Shown here one piece after another: positions 1 to 8,729 of a stretch of DNA of 64,000 bases. Source of the DNA: an uncultured delta proteobacterium (GTDB taxonomy: Bacteria; Myxococcota_A; UBA9160; JAFDET01); assembly GCA_947259215.1 (NCBI GenBank), contig CAMYLJ010000007.1, forward strand, positions 43,858 to 107,857, written 5' to 3'. Positions within the stretch are counted from its first letter, which is position 1; every line of letters begins with the position of its first letter. The notes under the pieces were generated by a model. That model worked only from the letters and a program-made list of their open reading frames with translations. It did no database searches and was not told where the DNA came from. The position numbers were made by a program, and so were the translations under genes.

Positions 1-342
1 GTGCTGCCCCGCGCCGGTCTCCGCGATCACCCGCTGCTTCCCCATGCGCTTCACCAGGAGCCCCTGGCCCATGACGTTGTTGGCCTTGTGGGCGCCGGTG
101 TGGTTCAGGTCTTCGCGCTTGACGTAGATCCGAGCGCCCCCGAAGTGCCGCGTCAGGTTCTCTGCGTAGGTGAGCGGCGTGGGGCGCCCCGAGTAGTTGG
201 CCATCAGCGCCTCGTACTCCCGGAGGAAGTCCGGGTCGGCCTGCGCTGCGGCGAACGCCTCGGTCAGCTCGTCGAAGGTGGGTACGAGGATCTCGGGGAT
301 GTAGGCACCGCCGAAGTCGCCGTAGTAGCCGCGCTCGCGCAT
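1..342 (-). CDS. trpB: Tryptophan synthase beta chain, 5' part (runs off the left edge)
   Basis: The beta subunit condenses indole with serine to make tryptophan, using PLP, in complex with TrpA in the cytoplasm. 114 codons are visible. They contain the family N-terminus ([15 protein letters not shown]), the GRPTPL segment, [15 protein letters not shown] with PLP lysine K86, and [11 protein letters not shown]. The ATG at 342-340 is preceded by GGAGG six bases upstream. Its first base is the last base of the stop codon of the upstream GntR gene (TGATG), so the two are translationally coupled. The gene continues beyond position 1. Which of the TrpB1/TrpB2 types it is cannot be settled from this part. 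Confidence 0.93.
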   Translation of the reverse strand, partial: MRERGYYGDFGGAYIPEILVPTFDELTEAFAAAQADPDFLREYEALMANYSGRPTPLTYAENLTRHFGGARIYVKREDLNHTGAHKANNVMGQGLLVKRMGKQRVIAETGAGQH

Positions 343-1073
343 CAGGAGCCTCCGAGGGTCTGGGAGAACACCAGCCGGTCCGTCCGGCAGGCGAGCTCCG
401 CGTAGATGGCCTGCGGCGCGCCCGGGAAGTGGAGCGTGCGCTTCACCAGCAGCAACGGCGCCCCGTTCGCCAGGTCGAGCTGCTCGGCGCGACGCCCCTC
501 CGCGCGCGCCACCCGGAAGTTCTGGTCCGCCGACGCCGGACGCAGGTGGTACTGGTCGGCGACGAGTCCCGAGAGCGAGCCCCCGGCGAGCGAGTGGCGG
601 TCGAGGTCGGGGAAGCGCTCGCGGTCGAGGTAGAGGTCCTCGAGCAGGACGGGCTCGCCGGACACGCGCGAGAGCCGCGCCAGGAACCAGGCCTCCCGAC
701 CCGAAAAGGGGTTCTCCGGGTCGGGCTCCACGTGCACGAGGCGCGTGCGCTGCACCAGCGCGCTGCGCACCGGCACGCCCCCCTCCTCGAAGGAGGCCAG
801 CGTTCCCGCGAGGGAGAAGAGGTCCACGCGCTCGGGCGGCTCCACCACGTAGGTCCCGGAGCCGCGCCGCCGCTCCAGGCAGCGCCGCCGCACGAGCAGG
901 TCGGTGGCCTGGCGCACCGTGGGCCGGCCGATCCCGAAGGTCCGCGCCAGCTCGGGCTCGGAGGGGATGCGGGTCCCCGAGGGGTAGTCGCCCGAGCGGA
1001 TGCGCCGCTGCAGGAAGTCTGCGAGCTGGTGGTAGAGGGGCAGGGGCGAGTCGGGATTCAGGGCGTACGCCAT
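342..1073 (-). CDS. GntR/HutC-family transcriptional regulator
   Basis: This is a DNA-binding regulator with an N-terminal winged helix-turn-helix ([15 protein letters not shown], then [20 protein letters not shown]) and a C-terminal UTRA effector-binding domain, the usual HutC layout of about 240 residues. I chose the ATG at 1073 (243 aa). The upstream in-frame ATG at 1118 lies inside the palindrome and -35 element and adds 15 unrelated residues. The gene is fused head-to-tail with trpB by a one-base overlap, so it probably controls trpB and itself from the operator at 1104-1131. The effector is unknown. Seeing a GntR-type regulator directly on trpB is unusual. Confidence 0.9.
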   Translation of the reverse strand: MAYALNPDSPLPLYHQLADFLQRRIRSGDYPSGTRIPSEPELARTFGIGRPTVRQATDLLVRRRCLERRRGSGTYVVEPPERVDLFSLAGTLASFEEGGVPVRSALVQRTRLVHVEPDPENPFSGREAWFLARLSRVSGEPVLLEDLYLDRERFPDLDRHSLAGGSLSGLVADQYHLRPASADQNFRVARAEGRRAEQLDLANGAPLLLVKRTLHFPGAPQAIYAELACRTDRLVFSQTLGGS

Positions 1074-1089
1074 GGCGGGGCTCGGACCG

Positions 1090-1131
1090 AATCTTGACCG
1101 ATCTTGATAAATTGTCAAGACAACTTATCAA
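1090..1131 (-). promoter_or_regulatory. Promoter with overlapping palindromic operator, GntR-trpB
   Basis: On the minus strand a perfect TTGACA (1118-1113) is followed 17 bases later by AAGATT (1095-1090), giving a start about 10 bases before the GntR ATG. The -35 box lies inside a 28-base imperfect palindrome at 1104-1131: outer arms TTGATAA/TTATCAA and a perfect inner core TTGTC-AA-GACAA at 1112-1123. Inner sites of this type are typical of HutC-subfamily operators, so autoregulation by the adjacent gene product is the natural reading. The -10 box is weak. Confidence 0.65.
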
Positions 1132-1183
1132 ATCGCGATTCTGTCGTCTCGGGCCGCGGCGCGGCGGAGGGCCCGGCGAACGC

Positions 1184-1804
1184 CTAGGCGGCGTCCTCGT
1201 CGGCGAGTTCGCGGTAGAGGGCCTCGACCTGGCGTCGGGTCTCCTCGGGCGTGCCCGAGTTGTCGATCACGCGGTCGGCCAACGCGCGCTTCTCGTCGAG
1301 CGGCATCTGGGCCCGGATGCGTGCGCGGATCTCGTCCGGGCTGGCAGCGTCCCGGGCCACGGCGCGAGCCAGCTGGACGTCCTCCGGCACCCACACCAGA
1401 ACGATCGCGTCCAGGCCGAAGCCGCCGCCGCCCCGGGCGCGGCCCTCCAGCAGCAGCGGGATGTCCAGCACCACCACGGGTGCGCCCGCGGCCCGCGCAG
1501 CCTCCAGCCGTCGGGCCATCTCGACCCCGGTGGGCGGGTGCACGATGGCGCCGAGGCGAGCCCTCGCCTCCGCGTCGTCGAACACGCGGTCGGCCAGGGC
1601 CTTGCGGTCGAGCGCGCCGGCGGCGTCCAGGATCTCCGGGCCGAAGGCTTCGGCCAGGGCGTCCAGCATGGGCGCACCCGGGGCCTGGAGCTCGTGGACG
1701 ATCGCGTCGGCGTCGATCACCACCGCCCCGAGCTCCGCCAGCACGGTGGCCACGCTGCTCTTGCCGGAGCCGATGCCGCCGGTGAGTCCGATCACCCGGG
1801 TCAC
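1184..1804 (-). CDS. coaE: Dephospho-CoA kinase
   Basis: CoaE phosphorylates the 3'-hydroxyl of dephospho-CoA with ATP, the last step of coenzyme A synthesis. The 206-aa protein has the P-loop [12 protein letters not shown] at residues 6-17, the DADAIVHEL segment and the helical CoA-binding insert, and is of normal family length. The GTG start at 1804 overlaps the stop of the upstream diguanylate cyclase gene (GTGA), so the two share a transcript. The link looks positional rather than functional. Confidence 0.95.
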   Translation of the reverse strand: MTRVIGLTGGIGSGKSSVATVLAELGAVVIDADAIVHELQAPGAPMLDALAEAFGPEILDAAGALDRKALADRVFDDAEARARLGAIVHPPTGVEMARRLEAARAAGAPVVVLDIPLLLEGRARGGGGFGLDAIVLVWVPEDVQLARAVARDAASPDEIRARIRAQMPLDEKRALADRVIDNSGTPEETRRQVEALYRELADEDAA

Positions 1805-3489
1805 CCCGGAAGCATAGCGAGGCCGTCGGGCTGGTCGGACTCTCCGTCCGCCACCACGCAGTTCTTGCCTTCGGCCTTCGCGCGGTAGAGCGCGCGGTCG
1901 GTCGCCAGGAAGAAGGCCTTGCGATCCCCGCGGTAGAGGGCGACGCCGATCGAGATGCTCACGTGCGTGAGCCGCAGGGCCTCGTCGACCAGGATCGGCG
2001 TCTCGAGGACGGCCAGACGCAGCTTCTCGGCCAGTGCGATCGCGCCTTCCAGGTCCGTCGAGGCCAGCACCACGAACTCCTCGCCTCCGTAGCGGGCCAG
2101 CAGGTCGTTCTCGCGCACGTTGGCGTTCATGACCTGGCCGAGCCGCACCAGGATCGCGTCGCCGGTGCTGTGGCCGTAGCGGTCGTTCAGACGCTTGAAG
2201 TCGTCGATGTCGATCAGGAGCATCGCCAGCGGCTCGCCGCTGCGGCCGACCCGCTTCAGCTCGCGGGTCAGGTGGTCCTGGAAGAAGCGGTGGTTGTGGA
2301 GCTTGGTGAGCCCGTCAGTGATGGAGAGCTGGGCCAGCACCTCGTTCGCCGCCTGCAGGGCCTGGTTCTGCGTGCGGAGCTGGCGCTGGGCGGCTTCGAT
2401 CTCCACCTGATCGTCGCTCAGGGTGCGCGCCATGGCGTTGAAGGTGCGCGTGAGCTCGCCGATCTCGTCGTGGCCGGGTGGCTCGGGCACCTCGACCGCG
2501 CGGTCGCCGTCGGCAATGCGCCGCGCCCCGTGCCAGAGCGACCACACGGGGCGCACGATCCGGTCGGTGAGCCGGTAGGCGAGCGCCGCCAGCAGCAGCA
2601 CGATCACGCTGTCGAGCAGAAGGATCCGCCAGAGCACGGGGAGCACGGGCTGGAAGCCTCGGTCGAGCTGCGCGACCACGGCCACGTGCCAGCCGAGGTG
2701 CCCCAGCGGCTGCAGCGAGGCGAGTCGGGCGCTGCCGTCCGCGGCGCGGTACTCGAAGGGCCCGGCTCCCGGGAGCGATTCCAGGGGCAGGGACGCGTCG
2801 GTTGCGGGCTCCGTGGCGCCCGCGAAGAGGATGACCCCGTCGGCGTCGAGCACGTAGCCGCGGCCGACGCCCGGAAGCGAGTCGGGCGGGAGCGCGCGCA
2901 GGAAGACCCGCTCGTCGATGCGACCCACGAGCCAGGCGCCGACGCCGTCGTCGGAGCGTGCGACGGGCGCCACCGCCAGCGCGTGGCTGCGTCCGTCGTG
3001 GCGCACCGCGTGCAGGCCCGGCGCCAGCAATCCGCGCCCGAACTCGCGCGGGTAGGGCGGCGGGCCGTGGCTGGCGCGCACCGCCCCGTCGGGTCCGACG
3101 AGCCAGAGCGCGTCCAGGCTGCCGCCCTCCCCGCCGGCCCGCGCCAAGGCGGTGTGGAGCGCGCTGCGGGGCACGGCGCGCCCGGCGGCATCGCGGCCGG
3201 CCACCGCGCGCAGGATCGGATCCGCCGCCGACTGCTCCACCTCGCGCAGGGCGGCCGCAAGCCCGGCGTCCAGGCGCTCCGCGGTTCGCGCCAGGCTCCC
3301 GGCCAGGGCCTCCTCGACCACGTCCCGGAAGAATCCCCGCGTCTGGTCGAGGCTTCCCCAACCCACGACGCCGGCCCGCACCGCCAGGGCCAGCAGGACG
3401 AAGACCGCGACCTTGGCGGGGAGTCGGCGCAGAGGCCGTTCGGGCGCAGGGCTGTGCCGTAACGGCATGGGGGGGAGGCCTCCGGGCAC
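1801..3489 (-). CDS. Membrane-bound diguanylate cyclase (HAMP-GGDEF)
   Basis: The protein makes cyclic di-GMP from two GTP. Order of parts: TM helix at about 26-45, a periplasmic sensor region of about 230 residues (Cache-like by size and position), a second TM helix near 285-305, a HAMP segment, a short coiled coil, then a GGDEF domain. The active site is GGEEF at 468-472. The RxxD product-inhibition site (R459, D462) is intact, so feedback inhibition by c-di-GMP is expected. No EAL domain is present. The start is GTG 3489 or ATG 3468; neither has a clear ribosome-binding site. It overlaps coaE downstream by 4 bases. The signal sensed is unknown. Confidence 0.92.
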   Translation of the reverse strand: MPGGLPPMPLRHSPAPERPLRRLPAKVAVFVLLALAVRAGVVGWGSLDQTRGFFRDVVEEALAGSLARTAERLDAGLAAALREVEQSAADPILRAVAGRDAAGRAVPRSALHTALARAGGEGGSLDALWLVGPDGAVRASHGPPPYPREFGRGLLAPGLHAVRHDGRSHALAVAPVARSDDGVGAWLVGRIDERVFLRALPPDSLPGVGRGYVLDADGVILFAGATEPATDASLPLESLPGAGPFEYRAADGSARLASLQPLGHLGWHVAVVAQLDRGFQPVLPVLWRILLLDSVIVLLLAALAYRLTDRIVRPVWSLWHGARRIADGDRAVEVPEPPGHDEIGELTRTFNAMARTLSDDQVEIEAAQRQLRTQNQALQAANEVLAQLSITDGLTKLHNHRFFQDHLTRELKRVGRSGEPLAMLLIDIDDFKRLNDRYGHSTGDAILVRLGQVMNANVRENDLLARYGGEEFVVLASTDLEGAIALAEKLRLAVLETPILVDEALRLTHVSISIGVALYRGDRKAFFLATDRALYRAKAEGKNCVVADGESDQPDGLAMLPG

Positions 3490-3805
3490 CAGCCGCGGGC
3501 GCCCGTAACCCGTTTCGGCCAGACGGCGGCTCGACTTGAACGCCAGAGGAACAAAAAAGTCAAGAAAACCAGATACTTGAAGCGACGTATCGGATGGCCC
3601 TCAGTGTTTCATCCCATGCAGTTGCCGGAGCCGGATAACCCCTTGCCACTGCGACACAATCTGCTGGAGAAGCGATTGCACCGGGCCGGGGGCTCGGATA
3701 TATTGCGCCAGTCTTTTCAGGGGGTTAGCGGGGAAATTCGCCGCTGTGCGCCCGTCCTCGTGGGCAGCGGCCGAGCTTCCGTCGGACCGGAGCCCGGGGT
3801 GATCG
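3490..3805. other. Divergent intergenic region (cyclase / pheA)
   Basis: This stretch separates the minus-strand cyclase from plus-strand pheA. It contains an A+T-rich patch (about 3546-3580), unusual in this genome, that could carry the cyclase promoter. It also holds the pheA promoter candidate and about 100 bases of pheA leader. The leader can form an imperfect hairpin around 3741-3772 (CCGCT/AGCGG and GCCC/GGGC arms). I see no Phe-rich leader peptide. Confidence 0.5.
3676..3704 (+). promoter_or_regulatory. Candidate sigma70 promoter of the pheA supercluster
   Basis: TTGCAC (3676-3681), a 17-base spacer, then TATATT (3699-3704; 5 of 6 to consensus). The start site would fall near 3711, leaving a leader of about 95 bases before pheA. 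The -35 box is poor (3 of 6). Confidence 0.4.
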
Positions 3806-4966
3806 ATGAGTGAGCACCGTCAGCCGAGCGGAGCGTCGGTGGCGGCCGGTGACGCCGGCCGCACGGCCCTGGCTCGTCTGCGCGAGGCCATCGACGCCGT
3901 CGATCGCGTGATCCTCGCGCAGCTGAACGAGCGCGCGCGTCTGGTGCAGGAGGTCGGCCACATCAAGGCGGGCGAGGGCACGCCGGTCTACGACCCCTCG
4001 CGCGAGCGCGCGATCGTGCGCCGGCTGGCCGAGGGGAATCCGGGCCCGTTCCCCGACGCCGCACTGGCGCCGGTGTTCCGCGAGATCATCTCGGCCACCC
4101 GCTCCCTCGAAGCGCCGGTGAGGGTGGCGTGCCTCGGGCCCGAGGGAACCTTCTGCCATCAGGCGGCCCGGGCGCGCTTCGGGGCCCAGGCGGACTTCAC
4201 GCCCGTGGCGACCATCGCCGACATCGTTTCCAGCGTCGAGCGCGAGCGCGCCAGCTTCGGCGTGGTGCCCGTGGAGAACACCACCGAGGGGGTGGTGACC
4301 GAGACGCTGGACCGCATGGCGTCGACGGAGCTCGTGGCCTGCGGCGAGATCGTGTTGCGCGTGTCGCACCAGCTGCTGTCCCGGAGCGGCCGACGCGAGG
4401 ACGTGCGTCGGATCGCCTCCCATCCGCAGCCCCTGGCCCAGTGCCGGGAGTGGCTCGACCGCGAGCTGCCGGGGATCGAGCGCATCGAGACCGCGAGCAC
4501 CACGGCGGCGGCGTTGTTGGCCAGCGAGGACCCGAGCGTGGCCGCGATCGCCAGCGTCCTGGCCGGCGAGGTCTACGACCTGTCCACGGTGGAAGAGAGC
4601 ATCGAGGACCAGCGCGACAACACGACCCGCTTCCTGGTGCTGGGGCACGAGCTCGGGGCGCCCAGCGGGAACGACCTCACCTCCGCGGTCTTCACGGCGC
4701 GCAAGGACGAGGCCGGGGCGCTCTACCGACTGCTCGAGCCCTTCGCCCGCCACAGCGTCAACCTGACCGCCATCCACATCCGCCCGATCAAGGGGAAGCC
4801 CTGGGAGTACCTCTTCTTCGTGGACATGGAGGGGCACTGCCGCGACGCGGCCGTGGCCCGCGCCCTCGGCGAAGCCGCCGAGCGCGCCTTCTCGCACCGG
4901 GTGGTGGGCTCCTTCGCCCGCGCGACCGGGCGACCGGGCCCCGAGGCCGGCGAGGAGGCGCCGTGA
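3806..4966 (+). CDS. pheA: Bifunctional chorismate mutase / prephenate dehydratase
   Basis: The protein converts chorismate to prephenate and then to phenylpyruvate, the committed route to phenylalanine. Of 386 residues, about 20-100 are an AroQ-type chorismate mutase helix bundle, 108-285 the dehydratase (GPEGTF start, DNTTRFLVLG motif) and 295-370 an ACT domain. The ACT domain keeps the GALYRLLEPF segment. However, the Phe-binding ESRP motif reads HIRP, so feedback control may be altered. First gene of the supercluster; its stop overlaps the hisC start (GTGA). A weak ribosome-binding site precedes the ATG. Confidence 0.95.
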   Translation: MSEHRQPSGASVAAGDAGRTALARLREAIDAVDRVILAQLNERARLVQEVGHIKAGEGTPVYDPSRERAIVRRLAEGNPGPFPDAALAPVFREIISATRSLEAPVRVACLGPEGTFCHQAARARFGAQADFTPVATIADIVSSVERERASFGVVPVENTTEGVVTETLDRMASTELVACGEIVLRVSHQLLSRSGRREDVRRIASHPQPLAQCREWLDRELPGIERIETASTTAAALLASEDPSVAAIASVLAGEVYDLSTVEESIEDQRDNTTRFLVLGHELGAPSGNDLTSAVFTARKDEAGALYRLLEPFARHSVNLTAIHIRPIKGKPWEYLFFVDMEGHCRDAAVARALGEAAERAFSHRVVGSFARATGRPGPEAGEEAP

Positions 4967-6072
4967 GCCTGGCGAAGCGCGTGAAGCCGCACATCGCGGC
5001 GTTGGAGCCCTACCAGCCGGGCAAGCCGATCGAAGCGCTCGAGCGCGAGCTCGGGATCCAGGACTCGGTGAAGCTGGCCTCGAACGAGAGTCCCTGCGGC
5101 CCCTCGCCGCGGGCGGTGGCAGCCCTGCGCGAGGCGCTGGATTCGGTGCACCGCTACCCGGACGGCGCGAGCTTCGAGCTGCGCTCCAGCCTGGCCCAGC
5201 GCCTGGAGGTGGGTCCCGACCAGCTGGTCTTCGGCTGCGGCTGCGACGAGCTGCTGGAGCTGCTGGCCAAGGCCTTCCTGGGTCCGGGAGACGAGGTCGT
5301 CTACGCGTGGCCGTCCTTCGCCATGTACCCGATCGTGGTGCAGGGCATGGGCGCGACGTCGCTGAGGGTGCCGCTCGATGCGGAGATGGTGCACGACCTC
5401 GACGCCATGGCGGCTGCGGTGACCCCGCGCACGCGGATCGTGATCGTGTGCAATCCCAACAACCCCACGGGCACGAGCGTGGGAGCCGAGGCGTTCGAGC
5501 GCTTCGCGACGAGCCTCCCCGATGACGTGGTGCTGGTCGTCGACGAGGCCTACGTCGAGTACGTGCGCCGGCCCGACTTCCCCGACGCCCGATCCTGGGT
5601 GGAGCGGCGTCCCGGGACTGCGGTCTTGCGCACCTTCTCCAAGATCCACGGCCTTGCGGGCCTGCGCATCGGCTACGCCATCGCGGACCCGGAGCTGGCG
5701 AGCTACCTGGAGCGGGCGCGCCACCCCTTCAACGTGAACCGGCTGGCGGAGGTGGCGGCGCTCGCCGCGCTGGACGACCAGGAGCACCTGGAGCGGGCGC
5801 GGCGGATCAACCGCGAGGGCATCGCCTACCTCGAGCGCGAGCTGCGGGCGCTGGGGTTCGAGGTCTGGCCGAGCGACGCGAACTTCCTGCTGGTGCGGGT
5901 CGGGTGGGATGTCTACGAGCCGCTCCTGCGGGAGGGGGTCATCGTGCGCCCCATGGCGGCGTTCGGCCTGGAAGACTGTGTGCGGCTCAGCGTGGGCCTG
6001 CCGGAAGAGAACGAGCGCTGCGTGAAGGCGCTGCGGCGGCTGCTCGAGGCGCGGCGGCAGGAGGACGCATGA
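4963..6072 (+). CDS. hisC: Histidinol-phosphate / aromatic aminotransferase (HisC family)
   Basis: This is a PLP aminotransferase of fold type I. It carries the substrate-side SNESPCGPSP segment, CNPNNPTG, the DEAYVEY strand and Schiff-base lysine K227 in FSKIHGLAGLRIGY. The GTG start at 4963 overlaps the pheA stop by 4 bases and gives 369 residues, normal for HisC; a longer upstream reading would run through pheA. Sitting between pheA and tyrA, it probably transaminates phenylpyruvate or prephenate-derived keto acids. It may also serve histidine synthesis, because HisC homologues are often broad. Which substrate dominates cannot be told here. Confidence 0.92.
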   Translation: MSLAKRVKPHIAALEPYQPGKPIEALERELGIQDSVKLASNESPCGPSPRAVAALREALDSVHRYPDGASFELRSSLAQRLEVGPDQLVFGCGCDELLELLAKAFLGPGDEVVYAWPSFAMYPIVVQGMGATSLRVPLDAEMVHDLDAMAAAVTPRTRIVIVCNPNNPTGTSVGAEAFERFATSLPDDVVLVVDEAYVEYVRRPDFPDARSWVERRPGTAVLRTFSKIHGLAGLRIGYAIADPELASYLERARHPFNVNRLAEVAALAALDDQEHLERARRINREGIAYLERELRALGFEVWPSDANFLLVRVGWDVYEPLLREGVIVRPMAAFGLEDCVRLSVGLPEENERCVKALRRLLEARRQEDA

Positions 6073-7022
6073 GCGCGCGGATTCGCACGCTGGGCGTCGT
6101 CGGGCTCGGATTGCTGGGCGGGTCGGTGGCGCGCGCGGCCCGGGAGCGCGGGCTGGCGGAGCGGGTGGTGGCCACCGGGCGCCGTACCCGGGCCCTGGAG
6201 GATGCGTTGGCCCGGGGCATCGTGGACGCGGTGGTGCCCGTGGAGGAGGTCGGCCAGGGGGCGGACCTGCTGGTGCTGGCGACCCCCGTCGGCACCATGC
6301 ACGATCTGCTGCGGCGGGCTGCGCCGCCCCTCGGCGCTGGCGCCCTGGTGACCGACGTGGGCAGCGTGAAGGCCGTGCTGGCCGACACGCTCCCGGGTCT
6401 GCTCCCGCCGGGCGTCGAGTACGTCGGTGCCCACCCGATGGCGGGCAGCCACGAGCGCGGTGTCGAGCACGCCCGCGCGGACCTCTTCCAGGGGGCGCCC
6501 TGCATCGTGACGCCGTCACCGGACGCGGCGCTCGCGGCGGTGGAGCGCGTCGAGGCCTTCTGGCGCGGGCTCGGCGCACGGGTCGTGCGCCGGACGCCTG
6601 CGGACCACGACGCCGAGGTGGCCTGGACCAGCCACCTGCCCCACGCGCTGGCCTTCGCCTTCGCCCGGGCCCTGGCGGACGCGCCCGCCGACGCCCGCGA
6701 GGTCCTGGGCGGCGGCTTCCACGACTTCACCCGCATCGCCCGCAGCGACCCGGGGCTGTGGACCGACATCCTGACGGCCAACCGCAAGGCCCTGGCCGGG
6801 CCGCTCCAGCGGGCGGCCGAGCGGCTGAGCGAGCTGGCCCGGCGGATCGAGGCCGGCGACGGCGACGCCGTGGAGCGCCTGCTCGGCGAGGCGCGCGAGG
6901 CCCTGGCGGCCCTGGCGCCGAACCGCGAGATTCCGACGCCCGAACCGGGGGCGCAAACCCGGAAATCCAGCATTGCGAAAGGAGCCGCTCCAGCCGGAGC
7001 GGACGAGACCAAACCAACATGA
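6069..7022 (+). CDS. tyrA: Prephenate dehydrogenase
   Basis: TyrA oxidatively decarboxylates prephenate with NAD(P)+ to 4-hydroxyphenylpyruvate for tyrosine. The 317-aa product opens with a Rossmann GLGLLGGS motif, then has TDVGSVK, GAHPMAGSHERG and the helical dimerisation domain containing TSHLPHALAFA. No ACT domain is attached. The ATG at 6069 overlaps the hisC stop by 4 bases. The last 40 or so residues (Pro/Ala/Lys-rich) look unstructured, and their DNA overlaps the translation-initiation region of rpsA, whose ATG is at 7019. Confidence 0.93.
   Translation: MSARIRTLGVVGLGLLGGSVARAARERGLAERVVATGRRTRALEDALARGIVDAVVPVEEVGQGADLLVLATPVGTMHDLLRRAAPPLGAGALVTDVGSVKAVLADTLPGLLPPGVEYVGAHPMAGSHERGVEHARADLFQGAPCIVTPSPDAALAAVERVEAFWRGLGARVVRRTPADHDAEVAWTSHLPHALAFAFARALADAPADAREVLGGGFHDFTRIARSDPGLWTDILTANRKALAGPLQRAAERLSELARRIEAGDGDAVERLLGEAREALAALAPNREIPTPEPGAQTRKSSIAKGAAPAGADETKPT
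6985..7002 (+). promoter_or_regulatory. GC-rich hairpin in front of rpsA
   Basis: CCGCTCC (6985-6991), loop AGCC, GGAGCGG (6996-7002): a perfect 7-bp stem whose 3' end lies 16 bases before the rpsA ATG, inside the end of tyrA. An AAAGGAG stretch sits just 5' of the stem, and the interval directly before the ATG has no Shine-Dalgarno sequence. Structured, SD-poor leaders are the target of S1 autoregulation in enterobacteria. The same role here is an inference. Confidence 0.4.
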
Positions 7023-8728
7023 ATGAAGAAGCAACCCAGTCCGGCGGAGGCAGTTTCGCCGAGCTCTTCGAGCAGAGCGCGCAGCGGGTCAAGGAAGGCG
7101 AGTGCATCCGTGGCCGCGTGATTACGATCGACGACGACCACGTGCAGGTCGACATCGGGTTCAAGTCCGAGGGGCTGATCGCGACGTGGGAGTTCATGGA
7201 CGACGACGGCACGCTGCTCGTCAGCGTGGGCGACGAGGTCGACGTCCTGGTCGAGGACTCGGAGGACCACGAGGGACGGATCGTCCTCTCCAAGGAGAAG
7301 GCCGATCGGCTCAAGATCTGGGACCAGATCAGCGGCGCCTACGATCGCGACGAGGCGGTCGAGGGCACCATCATCACCCGCGTGAAGGGCGGTCTCTCGG
7401 TCGACATCGGGGTGAAGGCGTTCCTGCCCGGATCCCAGGTGGACCTGCGGCCGGTTCGGAATCTCGAGCAGATGGTGGGGACGCGCCACCAGTTCAAGAT
7501 CATCAAGTTCAACAAGCGCCGGGGGAACATCGTGCTCTCGCGGCGGGCCCTGCTCGAGACCGAGCGCAAGAAGCTGCGGTCCGAGACCCTCGAGACCCTC
7601 GAGGAAGGCCAGATCGTGGACGGCGTGATCAAGAACATCACGGACTACGGCGCCTTCATCGACCTGGGCGGCATCGACGGGCTGCTCCACGTCACCGACA
7701 TGTCGTGGGGTCGCGTCAACCACCCGAGCGAGCTCTTCCATGTGGGCGACGAGATCAAGGTCAAGGTCCTGAAGTTCGACGCCGAAAGCGAGCGGGTCTC
7801 CCTGGGGCTGAAGCAGATCCAGCCGGACCCGTGGGTGGACGCGGCCATGCGCTACCCGATCGGAATGCGGATCCAGGGCAAGTGCGTCTCCCTCACGGAC
7901 TACGGCGCGTTCGTCGAGCTGGAGCCCGGGGTCGAGGGTCTGGTGCACGTGTCGGAGATGTCGTGGACCAAGCGCATCAAGCACCCCTCGAAGGTGGTCT
8001 CGGTCGGAGACGAAGTCGAGGCGGTGGTCCTCGACGTGGACGAGGGCAATCGCAAGATCTCGCTCGGCATGAAGCAGATCGAGCCCAACCCCTGGCAGAT
8101 GATCGAGGAGAAGTACCCGGTCGGAACCAAGGTGAGGGGTCAGGTCCGCAACATCACGAACTTCGGCGTGTTCGTCGGGCTCGAGGAGGGCATCGACGGG
8201 CTGGTGCACGTCTCCGACGTCTCCTGGACGGAGCAGATCAAGCACCCGAGTGAGAAGTTCCAGAAGGGCGACGAGCTCGAGGCGGTGGTGCTGAAGATCG
8301 ACAAGGAGAACGAGAAGTTCTCCCTGGGCATCAAGCAGCTCGAGCCGAATCCGTGGGACGACATCCAGAAGAAGTACCCGGGCGGCAGCGAGATCGAGGG
8401 TCCGGTGGTCAACGTGACCGACTTCGGCGCCTTCGTCCGTCTGGAGGACGGCGTCGAGGGCCTGGTGTACGTGTCGGAGATGGCCGCGGAGCGGGTGGAG
8501 AAGCCCTCCGACGTGGTCAAGGAGGGCGACACCGTCAAGGCCATCGTGGTGCGCGTGGATCCGGCGGAGCAGAAGATCTCGTTGTCCATGAAGGCGGTGC
8601 ATGATCGGGACGAGCGGGAGGCCCTCAAGCAGATGGCCGCCCAGCAGTCGACCAGTCAGAAGGCGACGCTCGGAGACCTGCTGGCCGAGAAGCTGGCCGA
8701 GAAGTCCGAGCAGTCTTCGGAGGAGTGA
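7019..8728 (+). CDS. rpsA: 30S ribosomal protein S1
   Basis: S1 binds mRNA and docks it on the 30S subunit. The 569-residue product contains six S1/OB repeats. The first two (GRVITIDDDHVQVDIG and GTIITRVKGGLSVDIG) are divergent ribosome-binding types. The last four are near-identical RNA-binding repeats of the form ITDYGAFIDL...GLLHVTDMSW. Length and repeat number match the standard bacterial protein. The ATG at 7019 overlaps the tyrA stop (ATGA). A 7-bp hairpin precedes it and a good Shine-Dalgarno is lacking. Confidence 0.97.
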   Translation: MNEEATQSGGGSFAELFEQSAQRVKEGECIRGRVITIDDDHVQVDIGFKSEGLIATWEFMDDDGTLLVSVGDEVDVLVEDSEDHEGRIVLSKEKADRLKIWDQISGAYDRDEAVEGTIITRVKGGLSVDIGVKAFLPGSQVDLRPVRNLEQMVGTRHQFKIIKFNKRRGNIVLSRRALLETERKKLRSETLETLEEGQIVDGVIKNITDYGAFIDLGGIDGLLHVTDMSWGRVNHPSELFHVGDEIKVKVLKFDAESERVSLGLKQIQPDPWVDAAMRYPIGMRIQGKCVSLTDYGAFVELEPGVEGLVHVSEMSWTKRIKHPSKVVSVGDEVEAVVLDVDEGNRKISLGMKQIEPNPWQMIEEKYPVGTKVRGQVRNITNFGVFVGLEEGIDGLVHVSDVSWTEQIKHPSEKFQKGDELEAVVLKIDKENEKFSLGIKQLEPNPWDDIQKKYPGGSEIEGPVVNVTDFGAFVRLEDGVEGLVYVSEMAAERVEKPSDVVKEGDTVKAIVVRVDPAEQKISLSMKAVHDRDEREALKQMAAQQSTSQKATLGDLLAEKLAEKSEQSSEE

Positions 8729-8729
8729 C

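Noticed and set aside
3577..3813. A 78-codon plus-strand frame ending just inside pheA, considered as a pheA leader peptide
   Set aside because: Phe codons are not clustered, there is no ribosome-binding site, and it begins upstream of the likely promoter.
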